5,654 nucleotides of DNA. Origin: Bacillota bacterium (GTDB lineage: Bacteria; Bacillota_E; Sulfobacillia; Sulfobacillales; Sulfobacillaceae). The notes under the pieces were generated by a model. That model saw nothing but the letters and a program-made list of their open reading frames with translations, made no database searches and was not told the origin of the DNA. The first letter of the stretch is position 1, and every line of letters starts with the position of its first letter. Made by a program: the position numbers and the translations under genes. Location: the NCBI GenBank assembly GCA_021802375.1, contig JAKAAL010000332.1, positions 1-5,654 on the forward strand, given 5' to 3'. Positions 1 to 5,471 of this stretch are shown piece by piece.

Positions 1-1
1 T

Positions 2-889
2 GATCGGTATCATGTCGAGCGAACTTTTGACGATTACCAAACGGCCATTTCAGAGATGGAGGACGCCGATATCGTGGATGTCTCGGTGCCGCTCGACCTG
101 CACCTGCCGGTGACCGTGGCTGCCGCTCGGGCTAAAAAGCACGTGCTTTGTGAAAAACCCCTGGCACGGGATCTGGAGGAAGCCGACGCGATGCAAGAGG
201 CGGTCTCGGCGGCAGGCATAAAGTTCGCCGTAGGCTTTCAGCGTAACTTGGCCCCCGGGGTGGCATTTTTACAAGAGGAAGTGCGCGCCGGACATTTTGG
301 CCGTCCCCTCCTGTTTACTGCCGACGGCATGGGGGAGGTCCGGCCCAAGCGGTTTATGCACGATCGGTTTGGCAACAACGGTCCCGTGGTGGACTTGATG
401 CAGCACTATTTTTTGCTGTGGGAAACGGTCTTCGAGTCGGAACCGGTGGCCATCGAGGCCTTCGGCTTTATTGCCGCTTCGGACCGTCCTGAGATTGCCC
501 ACTTTAAAGAGCGGGCCATCGATACCGCCGTGGTGACCGTACGCTACCGCTCGGGCGACGTGGGCACCATGACCGTCTCCTGGGGACTGGCTGCGGGAAC
601 GCGTCTTCCATCTCTTCCAGAACGGCTCATCGGTCCCAAGCAAGCGGCGATCGCGGGGCCGTTTCGTGATTTTAGCTGGCAGGGTTGGACGATTTACGAC
701 GGGCCTAAAGAGGAATACCATCCCTTTCCTGCCGTCTACCCGCATGCACTGCAGGCGCAAGCATTCATCGATTATGTTGAGGGCAAGCGTCAAGCGCCTC
801 CCAGTACCCTGCAAGAGGGAAAACGCCTTTTGCGTCTCTCCTTGGCGGCCCTAACGGCGATTGAAACGGGCCAGGTGGTGGCCCTTTAG
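2..889 (+). CDS. Gfo/Idh/MocA-family NAD(P)-dependent oxidoreductase, 5' end cut by window
   Basis: This is the C-terminal ~295 residues of a Gfo/Idh/MocA dehydrogenase, a family that uses NAD(P) to oxidise or reduce sugars, inositols and related polyols in the cytoplasm. The frame is open from base 2 and no start is visible. The ATG at 56 is internal, because family-like sequence (the segment before VDVSVPLDLHLPV) runs through it. Seen directly: the end of the Rossmann domain with the EKP motif (VLCEKPLA; Glu-Lys-Pro codons at 152-160), whose Lys is catalytic in the family. The C-terminal substrate domain follows, with an Asp at 392-394 and a His at 404-406 (DLMQH), equivalent to the conserved D-x3-H of many members. 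The missing ~40-50 residues would carry the GxGxxG nucleotide-binding loop. The gene ends TAG, 54 nt before the sulfatase start, and the two are probably co-transcribed. The exact substrate cannot be read from sequence. Confidence 0.93.
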   Translation, partial: DRYHVERTFDDYQTAISEMEDADIVDVSVPLDLHLPVTVAAARAKKHVLCEKPLARDLEEADAMQEAVSAAGIKFAVGFQRNLAPGVAFLQEEVRAGHFGRPLLFTADGMGEVRPKRFMHDRFGNNGPVVDLMQHYFLLWETVFESEPVAIEAFGFIAASDRPEIAHFKERAIDTAVVTVRYRSGDVGTMTVSWGLAAGTRLPSLPERLIGPKQAAIAGPFRDFSWQGWTIYDGPKEEYHPFPAVYPHALQAQAFIDYVEGKRQAPPSTLQEGKRLLRLSLAALTAIETGQVVAL

Positions 890-930
890 CCTAAGCCAGT
901 GGGAAATAAAATCAGGCCAACCAGTGTGCA

Positions 931-936
931 AGGAGG
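931..936 (+). promoter_or_regulatory. Strong ribosome binding site of the sulfatase gene
   Basis: AGGAGG lies 7 nt before ATG 944 and is a near-perfect Shine-Dalgarno sequence. It decides the start: the in-frame GTG at 899 would add 15 residues without homology-like content and has no comparable site. No promoter is evident in the 54-nt gap, which fits translation from an operon transcript shared with the upstream oxidoreductase. Confidence 0.85.
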
Positions 937-943
937 TAGAAGA

Positions 944-2374
944 ATGAGTTCGCAAGCACTCAATTTAGTGGTGGTTTGTCTCGATACCTTTCGATACGAC
1001 TTGGCAACCCACCAAGCTCCCTGGCCGGTCGCTTTACCGAATATCGATCGACTGCGCCAACAGAGCACCGTCTTCACCAACGCCTTCGGTGAGGGTTTGC
1101 CCACCATTCCCATGCGTCGGGCATATTTCACGGGGGAGCGGTCGTTTCCCTGGCGCTTTTCATTTGACACCAAGGGCTCTTGGCCGACTGGCCGCGGGTG
1201 GCACAAGATTCCGCCTGAGCAGCCAACCTTGGCCGAAGTCCTCTTGGCTCGGGGATATCAGACGGGGCTTATTGCCGACACCTATCACCTGTTTAAGCCC
1301 ACCGGTAATTTTACCCGAGGATTTTTGGCCTATGAAGCCGTCCGAGGCTACGAGAGTGATAACTTCCGGCCAGGGAAGCTAGGCCCAAAAGAACTGGCAC
1401 GCTACGTGGCCGATCCCGATCCCAGCCGTTATCCCGTGCTAACGCAGTATCTTTTGAACACGCGAGGGCGGCGCAGCGAAAGCGACTGGTCAACGGCACA
1501 AGTCTTTTCCAAGGCCTCTGATTGGGTCTTGGCGGCCTCGCACAGCGAGCCTTTTTTCCTATGGGTGGACTCGTTTGCCCCGCACGAACCCTGGGATCCT
1601 CCACGCCCTTATCTTCGTCCCTTTGGCATGGACGCAGAGACGGAGGAGATGGAGGCCATTTATCCCGTCGGCTATACCGATCGCGACCTGTCCGCGCAGG
1701 CGATAGAGCGCACGCGCGTGCTCTATCTAGCCTACTTAAGCTTTGTCGATCGCTGGCTTGGCCACCTCTTGGATACCCTTGATCGCACGGGCCTGGCTCG
1801 TGAGACCGTGGTCATGCTTGTCAACGATCACGGCACCGAGTTAATGGACCACGGGCAGTTTTCCAAGGCTCCGCACCGACTCTATACCCATAATACCCAA
1901 ATGATCTGGATGATCCGTCATCCGGATGGGCAAGCCACAAGCTCTGCTGCCTTGGTCCAGAGCCACGATCTTTACCCCACCGCGCTTTCCCTGCTTGGCG
2001 TTGACCACGCGCCGGTGGCTGGTGAGGATGTGTGGCCGCTTCGCCAGGCAGAGCCGGGCACTGGGCGCGATCATGTCATCATTGGGTGGGGATCGCATGC
2101 CTCGGTTCGAACCTTACAGTGGAACTATATCGTGAACTTTGAAAATCCCGACAAAGATCCCGAACTCTTCGATCTTCATCGCGATCCAGGCGAATCGAAA
2201 AACCTGGTTGAGAAGCGTCCCGAAGTGGCTCAGGACATGCGCGCTCGCCTAGAGGCGATCATCGGCCCCTTACCTGCCACCTTAGCGGATACGGTAAAGC
2301 CCAGCGATGCACCCGTCCGCGACTACTTCCAATCGAAAATCGACCAAACCAAGCGAGATGCGGGATTCGTCTAA
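944..2374 (+). CDS. Sulfatase / alkaline phosphatase-superfamily hydrolase with Thr at the nucleophile position
   Basis: A complete 476-residue cytoplasmic hydrolase with no signal peptide. The sulfatase fold is clear. Residues 9-19 (VVVCLDTFRYD) carry the first metal Asp, D14. PNIDRL at 32-37 is the usual N-terminal helix. The active-site signature is T54-I-P-M-R58 followed by FTG at 62-64. PHEPWDPP holds H214, NDHG holds D295 and H296, and DHGQFSK ends at K308. The C-terminus has the typical ELFDLHRDPGESKNL block. Sulfatases normally have Cys or Ser at position 54, converted to formylglycine; Thr cannot become that aldehyde. A D/H metal pair (D295-H296) rather than D/N resembles phosphonate monoester hydrolases and other phosphodiesterases of the superfamily, and Thr nucleophiles are known in nucleotide pyrophosphatase/phosphodiesterases. 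A sulfate-, phosphate- or phosphonate-ester substrate is therefore possible. The oxidoreductase neighbour hints at a sugar or polyol ester. Family call is sure; the reaction is not. Confidence 0.95.
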   Translation: MSSQALNLVVVCLDTFRYDLATHQAPWPVALPNIDRLRQQSTVFTNAFGEGLPTIPMRRAYFTGERSFPWRFSFDTKGSWPTGRGWHKIPPEQPTLAEVLLARGYQTGLIADTYHLFKPTGNFTRGFLAYEAVRGYESDNFRPGKLGPKELARYVADPDPSRYPVLTQYLLNTRGRRSESDWSTAQVFSKASDWVLAASHSEPFFLWVDSFAPHEPWDPPRPYLRPFGMDAETEEMEAIYPVGYTDRDLSAQAIERTRVLYLAYLSFVDRWLGHLLDTLDRTGLARETVVMLVNDHGTELMDHGQFSKAPHRLYTHNTQMIWMIRHPDGQATSSAALVQSHDLYPTALSLLGVDHAPVAGEDVWPLRQAEPGTGRDHVIIGWGSHASVRTLQWNYIVNFENPDKDPELFDLHRDPGESKNLVEKRPEVAQDMRARLEAIIGPLPATLADTVKPSDAPVRDYFQSKIDQTKRDAGFV

Positions 2375-2396
2375 CCATCTAAGCAAAGAACGAAGC

Positions 2397-2401
2397 AGGA
2401 G
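2397..2401 (+). promoter_or_regulatory. Ribosome binding site of the decayed third gene
   Basis: AGGAG lies 6 nt before ATG 2408 and 23 nt after the sulfatase stop. It suggests that a third operon gene once began here. The site sits just 5' of the hairpin at 2407-2451, which contains the start codon. Confidence 0.45.
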
Positions 2402-2406
2402 CGAGC

Positions 2407-2451
2407 GATGGCCGGTCCGACCGCGCTAGGGGATCGGTTGGACTGGCCATC
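2407..2451 (+). other. 17-bp hairpin enclosing the start codon at 2408
   Basis: Arms 2407-2423 and 2435-2451 pair along all 17 positions with an 11-nt loop. Fifteen pairs are Watson-Crick and two are G.U (2414.2444 and 2419.2439). The wobbles hold only in RNA copied in the + direction; on the other strand they become A.C mismatches. There is no T-run after the stem, so it is not an ordinary intrinsic terminator. It could be a terminator-like or mRNA-protecting 3' structure of the sulfatase transcript, a translation-control stem hiding ATG 2408, or the remnant of a mobile repeat. Confidence 0.6.
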
Positions 2452-2995
2452 CAGCAGGGCCCATCGTGTCGGGTAACGCGCTATCGCGGCTGATGTTCCA
2501 CCATGGGCCGATATCGCCAAGGAACGAGCGCGAAAGCATAAAAGTGCACCAAGGGGAAAAGAGAGTGGATCGTGTCCGTCCTCCAAGAAATGCGTACGTA
2601 CTTTAGCGCGGAGTAAGTCATCAAAATCGAGCGGTACGCCATCGATCACCGCCCAAGCCATTGCGCAGGCCGTCCGTGATCTCGTCGATCACGGGCTCGG
2701 AATGGATGCCGCCTACGAGGAGTCCTATTGGGCGAACGTCGAATCCCTCAAACTGTTAGAACTTGCGGGGGTAAAAGACATGGACACCCAAGACCAACGC
2801 ATCGGCAAGATCACGGCGCAAAACCAAGCCAAAGCCCGCGAGCGAGCCGATTAGTTCTTCCAGTCCCTCGCCGCCCCGGAAGAACTGATCGAGCCGAAAG
2901 ACGCGGAGCAACGGCGGATAGGGGAAAACGGTCGGGGAGTGCGAGAGCACTTTCCCTATTGGCGGGTGAATGACTCGGAGGGGATCGTTCATCCG
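2408..2995 (+). pseudogene. Decayed unidentified gene with two in-frame stop codons
   Basis: I do not recognise the family. One frame runs from ATG 2408 (ribosome binding site at 2397-2401) and gives 22 codons (MAGPTALGDRLDWP...) to TAA 2474-2476. It resumes in the same frame as RAIAADVPPWADIAKERARK and continues for 125 codons to TAG 2852-2854, then goes on as FFQSLAAPEELIEPKDAEQ and VREHFPYWRVND. The stretch 2645-2930 is the most protein-like: rich in Ala, Glu and Gln, predicted helical (ITAQAIAQAVRDLVDHG, YWANVESLKLLELAG, QAKARERAD), and biased to G/C at third positions on both sides of the TAG. The part at about 2543-2644 is Ser/Lys-rich in this frame. The next frame reads better there (EWIVSVLQEMRTYFSAE, then a TAA at 2612-2614 and VIKIERYA), which suggests extra frameshifts. 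The 3' limit is approximate; the frame stays open to 3217 but overlaps the convergent - strand gene. Its position 34 nt after the sulfatase suggests a lost operon member. Confidence 0.45.
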
Positions 2996-3086
2996 GTGCC
3001 AGGGGCTCTACCTGTCTGCGACCTTGGCGCTCATAACGGAATCACGCATGCTGCATTAGCGGGCAGAAGTGTGCATTACGGTCACC

Positions 3087-4214
3087 TCATTGGCTCTCGC
3101 TGGATCCGGATTCATGGAAAGTCTTTATCCACACGGCGTGGCGACTCGTCAAAACCGCGAGACGATCCGGAGCCTCGACTGCTATCGCGACGGCTCGGCC
3201 GTCGGCCGGAGGAATAGGCAGGGTGATAACGGAATGGCCTAAGGTGACGATGTGTATTGCATGAGCACTCCAAAATACTACCGTATCGTGCTCAGAGAGT
3301 TCTGAGGACCCAAGGGTCATTCTGACTCGGTGGAAGACCCAACGCGCCCCCTCTTTGGTAAACCAGCCAAACCGCGTCGCCCCCGTGGTAGTTGGGACAA
3401 TTTTTGCAGGTATGGCCGCGATGGTGCCGTTTGTCACCGCAGGAAAGGGAGCAATCAATCCATCGTTGGCCCTCGATGGTAGCGATATCGAACCTTGACT
3501 GGGGGGATTGGCGCGATATTCCACGGCTGCCGGCAAGGACGATGTGCCGGTGTCTACGGTCATAATCAACCGACCGCCGCGCAGCGCGGTAATCCCGGTA
3601 GGATATCCGTCGGGAAGCGTGATGGGGCTCGGATTCCCCGCTCCTTGGTTCGCCAACGCGGTCCAATGTACACCCCTGTCACGACTGAGGTACAGAACCT
3701 TCGGCATCATGCTGGCTGAAGGAGTGCCATCTACCAGCAACCAGACGAGTCGGCCTGATTGAGCGAGCATGATCTGTCCAGCGCCGACCCCGGCAGGTAG
3801 CCGTATTCGCCAGACTCGGTACCATCCTGGCCGTTTCATCTGATGGCGATAGACTGATAGGGAAAACGGTTCGGTGCGACTCCATACCGGATCGGTTTCT
3901 ATGGCCGCCAGACATTGCACCGAGTTACAGACAGTGGCGAGCGCGCTGATGTTCATCCTTGGGAGTACGACGATTGGAGTAGAACGCCACTGCCCCCGGG
4001 TGTACTGTGCCACCGTTAAGACCCCCCGGGACGAGGCCTCAGTTGGCTGATCGACAGCGTGAAAGGTTCGGATGATGCCGTCGGAGACGGTTAGAAGGGG
4101 CGACATCACCGGAGCGTACCCGGATATCACCGGGCCAGCGCTGGCCACCGGATAACTGAATCCAGCAAAGACCACCAGACTCCCCAGAGCGCCAGCCGTG
4201 AGCAATCGTCGCAC
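3087..4214 (-). CDS. Secreted beta-propeller-like protein with an Asp-box (BNR-type) repeat
   Basis: A 375-residue protein of unknown function, probably exported. The GTG at 4214 gives a textbook signal peptide: Met-Arg-Arg, a hydrophobic core (LLTAGALGSLVVFAG, residues 4-18) and likely cleavage after V-A-S-A (A26). An AAGGA at 4230-4226 precedes the GTG by 11 nt. ATG 4253 (13 codons upstream) is an alternative that would spoil the short basic n-region. The mature part is beta-rich with regularly spaced Trp. LYLSRDRGVHW (174-184) contains S-x-D-x-G-x-x-W, the Asp-box found in sialidase-like and YCF48-like propellers. WFTKEGARW (284-292) looks like a degenerate copy. C96 and C101 may form a disulfide. 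There are no transmembrane segments after the signal and no catalytic motif I can name, so binding or structural roles outside the cell are as likely as enzymatic ones. It converges on the decayed gene at 2408-2995. Reading frame and export are fairly sure; the fold is an inference from few repeats. Confidence 0.72.
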   Translation of the reverse strand: MRRLLTAGALGSLVVFAGFSYPVASAGPVISGYAPVMSPLLTVSDGIIRTFHAVDQPTEASSRGVLTVAQYTRGQWRSTPIVVLPRMNISALATVCNSVQCLAAIETDPVWSRTEPFSLSVYRHQMKRPGWYRVWRIRLPAGVGAGQIMLAQSGRLVWLLVDGTPSASMMPKVLYLSRDRGVHWTALANQGAGNPSPITLPDGYPTGITALRGGRLIMTVDTGTSSLPAAVEYRANPPSQGSISLPSRANDGLIAPFPAVTNGTIAAIPAKIVPTTTGATRFGWFTKEGARWVFHRVRMTLGSSELSEHDTVVFWSAHAIHIVTLGHSVITLPIPPADGRAVAIAVEAPDRLAVLTSRHAVWIKTFHESGSSESQ

Positions 4215-4386
4215 TTGAAGATTCGTCCTTGCGCACCAGATAATTAGGTCCATGTATGATAAGCCCTCGCTCAACAAAGATTTCACCACAAAGCCATCGA
4301 ACCTTCTAGGAAGCGCTCTACGGATCTGGCCCACCACTATATAAACGTTCATTGCAGGGGATTGGTTTCCTCGTAGCAAAACACGT

Positions 4387-4402
4387 AGCAGAAGCTTCTG
4401 CT
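4387..4402. promoter_or_regulatory. Perfect 16-bp palindrome, possible operator
   Basis: AGCAGAAGCTTCTGCT reads identically on both strands with no spacer. It lies 173 nt upstream of the GTG at 4214 and about 43 nt upstream, in the - direction, of a TATATA at 4338-4343. Such sites often bind a dimeric regulator. A perfect 16-mer palindrome is expected by chance less than once in a window of this size (about 1 in 65,000 positions), so it is suggestive, not proven. Confidence 0.35.
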
Positions 4403-4933
4403 GGGGCAATCGGGAGACATTAAATGGTCCAACTACCTGGATTACCAAATCCTTCGTCGTTATCCACGTAAACGTGCAGAGCAGATATGGCTACAACGTT
4501 TGTTGAACTCGACGAAGCCACCGGTAATGACGGAGAGAAATTCTGACAAGGCACAACGGCTTAATATTGGGCCACGATCGTGCAGAGTTCCAGTGGAGGT
4601 GTTCCTCAGGGGGTGGTGCTCGCTGAGTGGATTACCGAGGGGGCAGCTAATTCGAAGAACAGTCGAGCCAAATGCAACAATCTCGGCGATTGTGAGCTAG
4701 AACCTTCTCTGGATCGTGTGGAATTACCGACACCAATACCGACGTATGCGATTATGAAAGCAGCTTGTACCAGACTGCATAGGCCGCAGAAGCGCAAGGT
4801 CAAGTTCAGGCCGCGAAATATTGCGATAGCATTGTCGCGGATTCACTTAAAAGTTCCTTAACCTCCAGTGGATCCAGGATAAAGACATGGGCAGACAAAC
4901 AATATCCATCGCATTCCGACGCCCCCCACCAGT

Positions 4934-4942
4934 TGGTATAAT
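4934..4942 (+). promoter_or_regulatory. Extended -10 promoter (TGgTATAAT)
   Basis: A consensus TATAAT at 4937-4942 is preceded by TG at the extended -10 position. The -35 region is weak (TTCCGA at 4914-4919 keeps 3 of 6 consensus bases with 17-nt spacing), as is usual for extended -10 promoters of the housekeeping sigma factor. Transcription would start near 4949 on the + strand. CCCACC (4925-4930) and GGTGGG (4955-4960) form a 6-bp inverted repeat centred on the box and could be an operator. No good gene follows closely; the nearest is the exported protein at 5472, about 520 nt downstream. Confidence 0.6.
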
Positions 4943-5077
4943 GCGGCTTTGGCGGGTGGGAACTCCGACTGGGATGAGGATCACTACATTTGTGACAGGG
5001 GGTCGTCGCGATCGTATCTACTGTATATTATTTACGAAGATGGCATTGATGCTCTTGCCTAGCGATTTCTTTTTGTC

Positions 5078-5114
5078 AACCCGATCGGGAGTCCGCGAGA
5101 CTCTTGGTCGGGTT
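5078..5114 (+). other. 16-bp hairpin, possible end or core of a small RNA
   Basis: Arms 5078-5093 and 5099-5114 pair at all 16 positions around a CGCGA loop. Three pairs are G.U or U.G (5085.5107, 5087.5105, 5088.5104) and fit only a + strand transcript, the direction of the promoter at 4934-4942. The stem is followed by TTTACG, a very short T-run, so termination would be inefficient at best. A transcript from about 4949 through this stem would be near 170 nt. Confidence 0.55.
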
Positions 5115-5374
5115 TACGATGCAGGTGCCGAGCCCAGTCGTTGAAATAGGGAATGCTGGATCACAGTGAGCTCCCGGTGAACGAACCAGGGAGCTAGCGT
5201 GGCAACTGTGGCGTGGGCTGTGTCCCCGATATGACGAACCGTAATGGCGGCCTGGTAGTAAAGCCCGCTAGGGCGCCAGACGCCGATGCCATATACGGAT
5301 GGTCCGTGGCCATCCTGGCAGGCAAACAGAGCCTGATGACTATGGTTCTGATAGGCAAGGGTAGCCGGATGCAC
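5114..5374 (-). pseudogene. Coding-like remnant, possibly frameshifted
   Basis: The - strand frame from GTG 5374 encodes 86 residues with natural-looking, beta-rich composition (ACQDGHGPSVYGIGVWRP, then YYQAAITVRHIGDTAHA). There is no ribosome binding site. The frame is already open without a start back to a TAA about 38 nt earlier. A second frame just upstream on the same strand also looks protein-like (SSGITPYTLCGLHFESASG) and stops at a TAG near 5340, so the two may be halves of one broken gene. No family is recognised, and an accidental open frame is about as likely. Confidence 0.22.
5162..5210. other. Two-tier stem-loop in the leader region
   Basis: The inner stem is AGCTCCC (5169-5175) with GGGAGCT (5189-5195), continued by GGT/ACC (5176-5178 with 5185-5187) around a GAACGA loop, with one bulged A at 5188. 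An outer CACAGT (5162-5167) pairs with ACTGTG (5205-5210). All pairs are Watson-Crick, so it gives no strand information. It lies between the promoter at 4934 and the exported-protein gene at 5472 and may be part of a structured leader. Confidence 0.45.
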
Positions 5375-5461
5375 TTTCGAAATGTAACCCGCAGAGGGTA
5401 TAGGGCGTTATACCGGATGATGCCACCAATGGAGACGGACTCACGATGATGGTCGCTACGG

Positions 5462-5466
5462 GGAGG
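5462..5466 (+). promoter_or_regulatory. Ribosome binding site of the exported-protein gene
   Basis: GGAGG is followed by three consecutive in-frame candidate starts: ATG 5469 (2-nt spacing, too close), GTG 5472 (5 nt) and TTG 5475 (8 nt). Spacing favours GTG or TTG. The choice changes only one or two N-terminal residues. Confidence 0.7.
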
Positions 5467-5471
5467 AAATG

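Larger units (their letters stand above)
4215..5471. other. Long divergent intergenic region, no convincing intact gene
   Basis: About 1.25 kb separates the starts of the two exported proteins. Open frames here are short, start poorly and have no recognisable motifs. It contains a 16-bp palindrome (4387-4402), an extended -10 promoter (4934-4942), hairpins at 5078-5114 and 5162-5210, and two scraps that look formerly coding: + strand 4389-4535 and - strand 5114-5374. A TATATA at 4338-4343 could be a -10 box for the - strand gene, but no -35 partner is visible. The composition is more even than in the flanking genes, which fits non-coding or decayed DNA. Confidence 0.55.

Noticed and set aside
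269..814. 181-residue open frame on the - strand under the oxidoreductase
   Set aside because: It lies wholly antisense to a clear Gfo/Idh/MocA gene and shows no family motifs; a shadow of codon bias.
899..943. GTG start adding 15 residues to the sulfatase
   Set aside because: The AGGAGG at 931-936 lies inside this extension and is ideally spaced for ATG 944; the extra residues do not resemble a sulfatase N-terminus.
2407..2451. Intrinsic (Rho-independent) terminator of the operon
   Set aside because: The stem is strong but no T-run follows it (the next bases are CAGCAGGGCCC), so the standard definition is not met.
2371..2661. 96-residue open frame on the - strand (MAWAVIDGVPLDFDDLL...)
   Set aside because: It has no ribosome binding site or known motif, and codon bias in the region favours the + strand frame opposite it.
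2375..3086. Insertion sequence between sulfatase and the - strand gene
   Set aside because: No terminal inverted repeats flanking the whole segment, no target-site duplication and no transposase motif could be found by eye.
4215..4448. N-terminal extension of the - strand secreted protein up to 4448
   Set aside because: The extension would bury the signal peptide about 80 residues inside the protein and has no good ribosome binding site; GTG 4214 gives a proper exported N-terminus.
4974..5144. Small + strand frame after the extended -10 promoter (56 residues from ATG 4974)
   Set aside because: It runs through the 5078-5114 hairpin, has only a weak GGGATGAGG context and no recognisable composition or motif. 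A small protein is not excluded, but the RNA-structure reading explains more.
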